Origin: Enterobacter ludwigii
Lineage (GTDB): Bacteria > Pseudomonadota > Gammaproteobacteria > Enterobacterales > Enterobacteriaceae
Assembly: GCA_900068845.1 (NCBI GenBank)
Contig: CEFQ01000010.1
Location: 268,254 to 332,253, forward strand
DNA length: 64,000 bases
Direction: 5' to 3'
Positions 57,026 to 64,000 of the stretch are shown piece by piece. Positions within the stretch are counted from its first letter, which is position 1. Each line of letters begins with the position of its first letter. The position numbers were made by a program, and so were the translations under genes. The notes under the pieces are model-generated. The model was given only the letters and a program-made list of their open reading frames with translations, was not told the origin of the DNA and made no database searches.

Positions 57026-57415
57026 GTGGGCAAAACCGTGAAAAAACAAAGACCTGTTAACTTGGATCTCTCGACGATCCGGTTTCCCGTTACTGCAATA
57101 TCGTCCATTCTCCACCGCGTCTCCGGCGTGATCACCTTTGTCGCCCTCGGAATTCTGCTCTGGTTACTGGGTCTCTCTCTCTCCTCTCCAGAAGGTTTCC
57201 AGCAAGCGGCATCCATCATGGATAGCTTCTTCGCCAAATTCATCATGTGGGGCATTTTAACTGCGCTGGCGTATCACGCTGTGGGCGGTATTCGTCATAT
57301 GTTGGCTGATTTTGGCTTTATGGAAGAAACCCTGCAGGTGGGAACCCGTTCCGCGCATGCGGCTTTTGTTATCACTGTCGTGCTCTCAATTTTGGCTGGA
57401 GTCCTCGTATGGTAA
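57026..57415 (+). CDS. sdhC: Succinate dehydrogenase cytochrome b556 subunit SdhC
   Basis: SdhC is a membrane anchor of complex II that binds heme b and ubiquinone. I place the start at a GTG (57026), giving 129 residues ([15 protein letters not shown]), the E. coli length. A second GTG four codons later is also possible. Three membrane helices are visible, and the heme-ligand histidine lies in [17 protein letters not shown]. It overlaps sdhD by 7 bases. Confidence 0.92.
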   Translation: MGKTVKKQRPVNLDLSTIRFPVTAISSILHRVSGVITFVALGILLWLLGLSLSSPEGFQQAASIMDSFFAKFIMWGILTALAYHAVGGIRHMLADFGFMEETLQVGTRSAHAAFVITVVLSILAGVLVW

Positions 57416-57756
57416 GCAATGCTTCTGCATTAGGACGCAACGGTATCCATGACTGGCTGTTACTGCGTGCTGCTGCAATCTTAATTACGCTCTACATTAT
57501 CTACATCCTCGGTTTCGTCGTGATGACAGGCACGCTGACGTATGACGTCTGGCACGGCTTCTTCTCATCCGCCTTCACTAAAGTGTTCACCATGTTGACG
57601 CTGTTCTCAATTCTGATCCACGGCTGGATTGGGATGTGGCAGGTGTTGACTGACTATGTGAAACCGGTAGCAACCCGTTTGCTGCTGCAGTTTGTGATTG
57701 TGGTTGCGCTGTTGTCGTATGCAATTTATGGAATCGTTGTGGTGTGGGGTGTGTAA
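57409..57756 (+). CDS. sdhD: Succinate dehydrogenase membrane anchor SdhD
   Basis: SdhD is the second membrane anchor of complex II. The 115-residue protein has three helices, the [14 protein letters not shown] segment with the Asp-Tyr pair near the quinone site, and the length of E. coli SdhD. It directly abuts sdhA (stop TAA, then ATG). Confidence 0.95.
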   Translation: MVSNASALGRNGIHDWLLLRAAAILITLYIIYILGFVVMTGTLTYDVWHGFFSSAFTKVFTMLTLFSILIHGWIGMWQVLTDYVKPVATRLLLQFVIVVALLSYAIYGIVVVWGV

Positions 57757-59523
57757 ATGAGTTTGCCAGTCAGAGAATTTGATGCCGTGGTGATCGGCGC
57801 GGGTGGTGCAGGTATGCGCGCCGCTCTGCAAATCTCCCAATCGGGCCAAACCTGTGCCCTGTTATCCAAAGTTTTCCCAACCCGTTCCCATACCGTATCG
57901 GCGCAGGGCGGTATCACCGTTGCGCTTGGTAACACCCATGAAGACAACTGGGAATGGCACATGTACGACACCGTCAAAGGTTCCGACTTTATCGGCGACC
58001 AGGACGCGATCGAATATATGTGTCATGTCGGTCCGGAAGCAATTCTGGAACTGGAACATATGGGCTTGCCGTTCTCCCGTCTGGATGACGGCCGCGTGTA
58101 TCAGCGTCCGTTTGGTGGTCAGTCGAAGAACTTTGGCGGCGAGCAGGCGGCGCGTACCGCTGCGGCTGCCGACCGTACCGGCCACGCCTTGCTGCATACG
58201 CTGTATCAGCAGAATCTGAAGAACAAAACCACCATCTTCTCCGAATGGTATGCGCTGGATCTGGTGAAGAACGAAGACGGTGCGATTGTCGGCTGTACGG
58301 CCATCTGCATGGAAACCGGCGAAACCGTCTACTTCAAAGCCAAGGCGACCATTCTCGCCACCGGCGGCGCGGGCCGTATTTACCAATCCACCACTAACGC
58401 CCACATCAACACCGGTGACGGCGTCGGTATGGCGCTGCGCGCAGGCGTGCCGGTGCAGGATATGGAAATGTGGCAGTTCCACCCCACCGGCATTGCCGGT
58501 GCGGGCGTATTGGTCACCGAAGGTTGCCGCGGTGAAGGTGGTTACCTGCTGAATAAGCACGGTGAACGCTTCATGGAACGTTATGCGCCGAACGCCAAAG
58601 ATCTGGCGGGTCGTGACGTGGTAGCACGTTCGATGATGGTGGAAATCCGTGAAGGTCGCGGCTGCGATGGTCCGTGGGGCCCGCATATTAAACTGAAGCT
58701 CGACCATCTCGGTGCTGAAGTCCTGGAATCGCGTCTGCCTGGCATCCTTGAGCTGTCGCGTACCTTTGCTCACGTCGATCCGATTAAAGAACCGATTCCG
58801 GTGATCCCAACTTGCCACTACATGATGGGCGGCGTGCCGACCAAAGTGACTGGCCAGGCGCTGCGCGTAAACGAGCAGGGCGAAGATGTGGTGATTCCGG
58901 GGCTGTTTGCCGTCGGCGAAATCGCCTGCGTATCGGTACACGGTGCTAACCGCCTCGGCGGTAACTCGCTGCTCGATCTGGTGGTGTTCGGCCGCGCTGC
59001 CGGCGTGCATCTGCTGGAGTGTATTGAAGAGCAGGGTGAACTGCGTGAAGCCACGCAGGAAAATATCGATGAAGCGATGGCGCGCTTCAACCGCTGGGAA
59101 AATAACACCACCGGTGAAGATCCTGTCGAAATCCGTAAAGCGCTGCAGCGTTGCATGCAGAATAACTTCTCGGTTTTCCGCGACGGTGAGGCGATGCGTG
59201 AAGGTCTGGAAGAGCTTAAAGTGATTCGTGAGCGCCTGAAATCTGCGCGCCTTGACGACCGTTCGCCAGACTTCAACACCCAGCGTATTGAGTGCCTTGA
59301 GCTGGATAATCTGATGGAAACCGCCTACGCGACAGCTGTAGCCGCCAACTTCCGTACCGAAAGCCGTGGCGCACACAGCCGCTTCGACTATCCGGAGCGC
59401 GATGATGCTAATTGGCTGTGCCACAGTCTCTATGTTCCGCAGACGGAAAGCATGACGCGCCGTGAGGTGAACATGCAACCGAAACTGCGTGCGGCCTTCC
59501 CGCCGAAAGCACGTACTTACTAA
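57757..59523 (+). CDS. sdhA: Succinate dehydrogenase flavoprotein SdhA
   Basis: SdhA oxidises succinate to fumarate using covalently bound FAD. The 588-residue protein has [14 protein letters not shown] for FAD, the flavinylation histidine in [23 protein letters not shown] and the substrate-binding [18 protein letters not shown]. Length matches E. coli. It is followed by sdhB after 14 bases. Confidence 0.98.
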   Translation: MSLPVREFDAVVIGAGGAGMRAALQISQSGQTCALLSKVFPTRSHTVSAQGGITVALGNTHEDNWEWHMYDTVKGSDFIGDQDAIEYMCHVGPEAILELEHMGLPFSRLDDGRVYQRPFGGQSKNFGGEQAARTAAAADRTGHALLHTLYQQNLKNKTTIFSEWYALDLVKNEDGAIVGCTAICMETGETVYFKAKATILATGGAGRIYQSTTNAHINTGDGVGMALRAGVPVQDMEMWQFHPTGIAGAGVLVTEGCRGEGGYLLNKHGERFMERYAPNAKDLAGRDVVARSMMVEIREGRGCDGPWGPHIKLKLDHLGAEVLESRLPGILELSRTFAHVDPIKEPIPVIPTCHYMMGGVPTKVTGQALRVNEQGEDVVIPGLFAVGEIACVSVHGANRLGGNSLLDLVVFGRAAGVHLLECIEEQGELREATQENIDEAMARFNRWENNTTGEDPVEIRKALQRCMQNNFSVFRDGEAMREGLEELKVIRERLKSARLDDRSPDFNTQRIECLELDNLMETAYATAVAANFRTESRGAHSRFDYPERDDANWLCHSLYVPQTESMTRREVNMQPKLRAAFPPKARTY

Positions 59524-59537
59524 TTGCGGAGATCATC

Positions 59538-60254
59538 ATGAGACTCGAATTTTCAATCTATCGTTACAACCCAGAAGTCGATGCCAAGCCCCGCATGCAG
59601 GAATACACCCTGGAGTCGGAAGATGGTCGCGACATGATGCTGTTGGATGCGCTGATCCGTCTGAAAGAGAAAGACCCGACGCTGGCTTTCCGTCGCTCTT
59701 GCCGTGAAGGCGTGTGCGGTTCAGATGGTCTGAACATGAACGGTAAAAATGGTCTGGCGTGTATCACGCCGATCTCTGCGCTGGGCAACGGCTCGAAGAA
59801 AATTGTCATCCGTCCACTGCCAGGTTTGCCGGTGATCCGCGACCTCGTGGTAGACATGGGACAATTCTATGCACAGTATGAGAAGATTAAGCCTTTCCTG
59901 TTGAATAATGGGGAAAATCCTCCGGCGCGCGAGCATCTACAAAGCCCGGCTGAGCGTGAGCACCTTGATGGTTTGTACGAGTGTATTCTCTGCGCCTGCT
60001 GCTCAACCTCGTGCCCGTCGTTCTGGTGGAACCCGGACAAATTTGTGGGTCCGGCAGGCCTGCTGGCGGCTTATCGTTTCCTGATCGACAGCCGCGACAC
60101 GGAAACCAATGCGCGTCTCGACAATCTAAACGATGCTTTCAGTGTTTTCCGCTGTCACAGCATCATGAACTGTGTGAGCGTGTGCCCGAAAGGCCTAAAC
60201 CCAACGCGCGCCATCGGCCATATTAAGTCGATGCTGCTGCAACGCGGGGCGTAA
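59538..60254 (+). CDS. sdhB: Succinate dehydrogenase iron-sulfur protein SdhB
   Basis: SdhB passes electrons from FAD to quinone through three clusters. The 238-residue protein shows ligands for [2Fe-2S] (CREGVCGSDGLNMNGKNGLA then C), [4Fe-4S] (CILCACCSTSCP) and [3Fe-4S] (CHSIMNCVSVCPKGLNP). It is the last sdh gene; sucA follows after 206 bases with two hairpins between. Confidence 0.98.
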   Translation: MRLEFSIYRYNPEVDAKPRMQEYTLESEDGRDMMLLDALIRLKEKDPTLAFRRSCREGVCGSDGLNMNGKNGLACITPISALGNGSKKIVIRPLPGLPVIRDLVVDMGQFYAQYEKIKPFLLNNGENPPAREHLQSPAEREHLDGLYECILCACCSTSCPSFWWNPDKFVGPAGLLAAYRFLIDSRDTETNARLDNLNDAFSVFRCHSIMNCVSVCPKGLNPTRAIGHIKSMLLQRGA

Positions 60255-60268
60255 CAAAGAAGTCACTG

Positions 60269-60334
60269 TCCGGGAACTGCGGTTCCCGGATGTTTACGGA
60301 AGCCTCTATAAGCGCGGTACTGACCACGCTTATA
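60269..60334. repeat. Two tandem hairpins in the sdhB-sucA gap
   Basis: Hairpin 1 is a perfect 9-bp stem (TCCGGGAAC / GTTCCCGGA) with a TGCG loop at 60269-60290. Hairpin 2 has a 12-bp stem with one mismatch (TATAAGCGCGGT / ACCACGCTTATA) at 60307-60334. Neither is followed by a U-tract, so they look like mRNA stability or processing structures that separate sdh from suc expression. Confidence 0.65.
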
Positions 60335-60460
60335 AAGGTTCCCTTACGAGCCAGGCGCCGGTCGCGCACAGGTTCGTATCGCTGAACTCACTACGGCAAG
60401 CCGCGTAAGCGGTAACAAATGAAACCTCATAAAAAGCAGATTAATGCTTAAGGGATCACA

Positions 60461-63268
60461 ATGCAGAACAGCGCGATGAAACCCTGGCTGGACTCCTCCT
60501 GGCTGGCCGGCGCGAACCAATCTTACATAGAGCAACTCTATGAGGATTTCCTGACCGATCCTGACTCAGTTGATGACATGTGGCGCGAGCTGTTCCAACA
60601 GCTGCCGGGCACTGGCGTGAAACCTGAGCAATTTCACTCCACCACGCGTGATTACTTCCGCCGCCTGGCAAAAGACGCTACGCGTTACACCTCAACCGTG
60701 ACCGATCCGGCGACCAATTCCAAGCAGGTTAAAGTGCTGCAGCTGATCAATGCATTCCGCTTCCGCGGGCATCAGCAAGCCAATCTTGACCCGCTCGGCC
60801 TGTGGAAACAGGACGCTGTATCGGATCTCGATCCGGCTTATCACGATCTGACCGACGCCGATTTTCAGGAAAGCTTTAACGTAGGCTCCTTTGCTATCGG
60901 CAAAGAGACCATGAAGCTGGCCGATCTGTTCGCGGCATTGCAGCAGACGTACTGTGGCTCGATTGGTGCAGAGTATATGCACATCAACAACACCGATGAG
61001 AAACGCTGGATTCAACAGCGTCTGGAATCGGTGGTGGGCCACGCGTCTTTCAGCAACGACGAGAAAAAAGGTTTCCTGAAAGAGCTGACCGCGGCAGAAG
61101 GCCTGGAGAAATATCTGGGTGCGAAATTCCCAGGTGCGAAGCGCTTCTCGCTGGAAGGCGGTGATGCGCTGGTGCCAATGCTGCGCGAGATGATTCGTCA
61201 CGCCGGCAAGAGCGGTACGCGCGAAGTGGTGCTGGGTATGGCGCACCGTGGTCGCTTGAACGTACTGATCAACGTATTGGGTAAAAAGCCGCAGGATCTG
61301 TTTGACGAATTCTCCGGTAAGCACAAAGAACATCTCGGTACTGGCGATGTGAAGTACCACATGGGCTTCTCGTCTGACGTGGAAACCGAAGGCGGCCTGG
61401 TGCATCTGGCGCTGGCATTCAACCCGTCGCATCTGGAAATCGTTAGCCCGGTAGTCATGGGTTCGGTGCGTGCGCGTCTGGATCGTCTGGCTGAGCCAAG
61501 TAGCAATAAGGTTCTGCCGATCACCATTCACGGTGATGCCGCGGTTATCGGCCAGGGCGTGGTGCAGGAAACCCTGAACATGTCGCAGGCGCGCGGCTAC
61601 GAAGTGGGCGGTACCGTTCGCATCGTGATTAACAACCAGGTTGGCTTTACCACTTCCAACCCGAAAGATGCGCGCTCTACACCGTACTGTACTGACATCG
61701 GCAAAATGGTGCTGGCACCGATTTTCCACGTTAATGCGGACGATCCAGAAGCCGTGGCGTTTGTCACTCGCCTGGCGCTGGACTATCGCAACACCTTCAA
61801 ACGTGATGTCTTCATCGACCTGGTGTGCTATCGCCGTCACGGCCACAACGAAGCCGACGAGCCAAGTGCCACTCAGCCGTTGATGTACCAGAAAATCAAA
61901 AAGCATCCAACGCCGCGTAAACTCTATGCCGATCAGCTGGAAAGCGAAGGTGTAGCGACCAGCGAAGATGCCACCGAGATGGTGAATCTGTACCGCGATG
62001 CGCTGGATGAGGGCGAGTGTGTGGTGCCGGAATGGCGTCCAATGAGTCTGCACTCGTTCACATGGTCACCGTACCTGAACCACGAATGGGACGAAAGCTA
62101 TCCAGCCACCGTTGAACTGAAACGTCTGCAGGAACTGGCGCGCCGCATCAGCAGCGTACCGGAATCGGTAGAAGTGCAGTCACGCGTCGCGAAGATTTAC
62201 AACGATCGTAAAGAGATGGCCGAAGGCAACAAAGCGTTCGACTGGGGTGGAGCAGAAAACCTCGCTTACGCCACGCTGGTTGACGAGGGGATTCCGGTGC
62301 GTCTTTCCGGTGAAGATACCGGTCGCGGTACCTTCTTCCACCGTCATGCCGTGATCCATAACCAGACAAACGGTTCAACTTACACGCCGCTGCACCATGT
62401 CCATAACGGTCAGGGTCAGTTTAAAGTGTGGGATTCCGTGTTATCTGAAGAAGCGGTACTGGCCTTCGAATACGGTTACGCCACCGCAGAGCCGCGCGTG
62501 CTGACCATTTGGGAAGCGCAGTTCGGCGACTTCGCTAACGGTGCGCAGGTCGTCATCGACCAGTTCATCAGCTCCGGCGAACAGAAATGGGGCCGGATGT
62601 GTGGCCTGGTGATGTTGCTCCCGCACGGCTATGAAGGCCAGGGCCCTGAGCACTCCTCGGCGCGTCTGGAGCGTTATCTGCAACTCTGTGCTGAGCAGAA
62701 CATGCAGGTGTGCGTACCTTCCACACCAGCGCAGGTTTACCACATGCTGCGTCGTCAGGCGCTGCGCGGTATGCGCCGTCCGCTGATCGTGATGTCGCCG
62801 AAATCGCTGCTGCGTCATCCGCTGGCAATTTCTTCCCTGGAAGAGTTGGCCACCGGTAGCTTCCAGCCGGCCATTGGTGAGATCGACGATCTGGATCCGC
62901 AGCAGGTAAAACGTGTGGTGCTGTGTTCGGGCAAAGTTTATTACGATCTGCTGGATCAGCGTCGTAAAAACGAGCAGACCGACGTGGCCATCGTGCGTAT
63001 CGAACAACTCTATCCGTTCCCGCACAAAGTCGTGCAGGACGTATTGAAAAACTATGCTCATGTGCAGGATTTCGTGTGGTGTCAGGAAGAGCCGCTGAAT
63101 CAGGGCGCATGGTATTGCAGTCAGCATCATTTCCGCGAAGTGGTTCCATTTGGTGCGTCACTGCGTTATGCAGGCCGTCCGGCTTCTGCTTCACCGGCCG
63201 TGGGCTACATGTCCGTACATCAAAAACAGCAGCAAGACCTGGTTAATGACGCGCTGAACCTTGGTTAA
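60461..63268 (+). CDS. sucA: 2-oxoglutarate dehydrogenase E1 component SucA
   Basis: SucA is the thiamine-diphosphate-dependent decarboxylase of the 2-oxoglutarate dehydrogenase complex. The 935-residue protein (E. coli 933) has the N-terminal YEDFLTDPDSVDDMWRELF segment that binds the E2 core, GMAHRGRLNVLINVLGK, HGDAAVIGQGVVQE and the cofactor-binding stretch IVINNQVGFTTSNP. sucB follows after 15 bases. Confidence 0.97.
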   Translation: MQNSAMKPWLDSSWLAGANQSYIEQLYEDFLTDPDSVDDMWRELFQQLPGTGVKPEQFHSTTRDYFRRLAKDATRYTSTVTDPATNSKQVKVLQLINAFRFRGHQQANLDPLGLWKQDAVSDLDPAYHDLTDADFQESFNVGSFAIGKETMKLADLFAALQQTYCGSIGAEYMHINNTDEKRWIQQRLESVVGHASFSNDEKKGFLKELTAAEGLEKYLGAKFPGAKRFSLEGGDALVPMLREMIRHAGKSGTREVVLGMAHRGRLNVLINVLGKKPQDLFDEFSGKHKEHLGTGDVKYHMGFSSDVETEGGLVHLALAFNPSHLEIVSPVVMGSVRARLDRLAEPSSNKVLPITIHGDAAVIGQGVVQETLNMSQARGYEVGGTVRIVINNQVGFTTSNPKDARSTPYCTDIGKMVLAPIFHVNADDPEAVAFVTRLALDYRNTFKRDVFIDLVCYRRHGHNEADEPSATQPLMYQKIKKHPTPRKLYADQLESEGVATSEDATEMVNLYRDALDEGECVVPEWRPMSLHSFTWSPYLNHEWDESYPATVELKRLQELARRISSVPESVEVQSRVAKIYNDRKEMAEGNKAFDWGGAENLAYATLVDEGIPVRLSGEDTGRGTFFHRHAVIHNQTNGSTYTPLHHVHNGQGQFKVWDSVLSEEAVLAFEYGYATAEPRVLTIWEAQFGDFANGAQVVIDQFISSGEQKWGRMCGLVMLLPHGYEGQGPEHSSARLERYLQLCAEQNMQVCVPSTPAQVYHMLRRQALRGMRRPLIVMSPKSLLRHPLAISSLEELATGSFQPAIGEIDDLDPQQVKRVVLCSGKVYYDLLDQRRKNEQTDVAIVRIEQLYPFPHKVVQDVLKNYAHVQDFVWCQEEPLNQGAWYCSQHHFREVVPFGASLRYAGRPASASPAVGYMSVHQKQQQDLVNDALNLG

Positions 63269-63283
63269 TAAAAAGGAAAGAAA

Positions 63284-64000
63284 ATGAGTAGCGTAGAAAT
63301 TCTCGTTCCCGATTTGCCTGAATCCGTAGCGGACGCAACGGTTGCAACCTGGCACAAAAAACCTGGCGACTCTGTGAGCCGCGATGAAGTACTGGTAGAG
63401 ATTGAAACTGATAAAGTGGTTCTGGAAGTGCCTGCATCTGCTGACGGCATCCTGGAAGCCGTGCTGGAAGATGAAGGCGCTACCGTTACTTCTCGCCAGA
63501 TTCTGGGCCGCCTGAAAGAAGGCAACAGCGGCGGGAAAGAGACTGCAGCGAAAGCGGAAAGCAACGAGTCTACTCCTGCACAGCGCCAGACTGCTTCTCT
63601 GGAAGAAGAGAGCAACGATGCGCTTAGCCCAGCGGTACGCCGTCTGATTGCTGAAAACAACCTCGATGCCAGCCAGATTAAAGGCACCGGCGTTGGCGGC
63701 CGTCTGACGCGTGAAGATGTGGAAAAACATCTGGCGAAGAAAGCCGACAGCGGCAAAGCCGCACCCGCCTCAGCGCCAGCCGCTGCTGCACCGCAGGCCG
63801 CTGTGGCTAACCGCAGCGAAAAACGCGTACCGATGACGCGTCTGCGTAAGCGTGTGGCCGAGCGTCTGCTGGAAGCGAAAAACAGCACCGCGATGTTGAC
63901 CACCTTCAACGAAATCAACATGAAGCCAATCATGGACCTGCGTAAGCAGTACGGCGATGCGTTCGAGAAACGTCACGGCGTGCGTCTGGGCTTCATGTCC
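63284..64000 (+). CDS. sucB: 2-oxoglutarate dehydrogenase E2 (dihydrolipoyl succinyltransferase) SucB, 3' truncated
   Basis: SucB moves succinyl groups from SucA to CoA via its lipoyl arm. The visible 239 codons cover the lipoyl domain (1-80, lipoylated Lys in EIETDKVVLEV), an Ala/Glu-rich linker, the E3-binding domain (around 110-150, LSPAVRRLIAENNLDASQIK) and the start of the catalytic domain (RVPMTRLRKRVAERLLEAKN). The rest lies beyond the window. The start has AAAGGAAAG upstream. Its lysine is modified by LipB and LipA, encoded at 2.9-4.7 kb. Confidence 0.97.
   Translation, partial: MSSVEILVPDLPESVADATVATWHKKPGDSVSRDEVLVEIETDKVVLEVPASADGILEAVLEDEGATVTSRQILGRLKEGNSGGKETAAKAESNESTPAQRQTASLEEESNDALSPAVRRLIAENNLDASQIKGTGVGGRLTREDVEKHLAKKADSGKAAPASAPAAAAPQAAVANRSEKRVPMTRLRKRVAERLLEAKNSTAMLTTFNEINMKPIMDLRKQYGDAFEKRHGVRLGFMS

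Noticed and set aside
57862..59478. 538-codon open frame on the minus strand
   Set aside because: It lies wholly opposite sdhA, whose motifs and length are unambiguous. It is a long antisense frame caused by GC-rich codon usage and has no recognisable domain.
60692..62053. 453-codon open frame on the minus strand
   Set aside because: It is antisense to sucA and shows no motif, start signal or operon context.

Overview
The window is a chromosomal, core-genome segment of a gamma-proteobacterium of the order Enterobacterales. Gene order follows the Escherichia coli segment running from tatE/lipA through dacA-mrdAB-leuS, gltIJKL, lnt-miaB, the metT-leuW-gln tRNA cluster, asnB, nagEBACD, glnS, fur-fldA-seqA-pgm, phr, pxpBCA-nei and gltA-sdh-suc. 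Several small departures fit an Erwiniaceae member such as Pantoea or Erwinia: no ybeF between lipA and lipB, no cobC between rsfS and nadD, no chiP after glnS, kdpFABCD lost with kdpE kept, and extra DUF969/DUF979/pcp genes. The genus is an inference. I see no prophage, insertion sequence, integron or CRISPR array.

Layout. 1-1.6 kb: end of an amino-acid ABC transporter and tatE. 1.7-2.7 kb: an accessory gene with one Ig-like module. 2.9-16.3 kb (minus): lipoate synthesis (lipA, lipB, ybeD), cell-wall elongation (dacA, rlpA, mrdB, mrdA), ribosome and NAD functions (rlmH, rsfS, nadD), then holA, lptE and leuS. 16.5-20.4 kb: ybeL and the glutamate/aspartate importer gltIJKL, with a likely SroC sRNA and a GcvB target. 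20.7-26.4 kb: lnt-corC-ybeY-ybeZ and miaB. 26.7-28.7 kb: ubiF and a seven-tRNA operon with a strong promoter. 28.8-37.2 kb: asnB and the divergent nagBACD / nagE N-acetylglucosamine regulon, with two NagC-like operators flanking a CRP site. 37.3-44.8 kb: glnS, a small NTF2-like protein, fur, fldA, ybfE, ybfF, seqA and pgm. 44.9-46.0 kb: the kdp deletion scar, with orphan kdpE and ybfA. 46.1-55.1 kb: ybgA (two-domain form), phrB, ybgI, the 5-oxoproline cluster pxpBCA-DUF969-DUF979-pcp, and nei. 55.1-64 kb: gltA divergent from sdhCDAB-sucAB, with sucB cut by the window edge.

Together the genes cover peptidoglycan and envelope assembly, translation support, amino-sugar use, iron and redox control, 5-oxoproline recycling and the central TCA cycle. 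The points most worth following up are the orphan KdpE with its kdpD fossil, the paired DUF969/DUF979 membrane proteins between 5-oxoprolinase and pyroglutamyl peptidase, the Ig-module protein beside tatE, and the sRNA circuit at gltI. All calls come from reading the sequence and from memory of the families; no database search was run.
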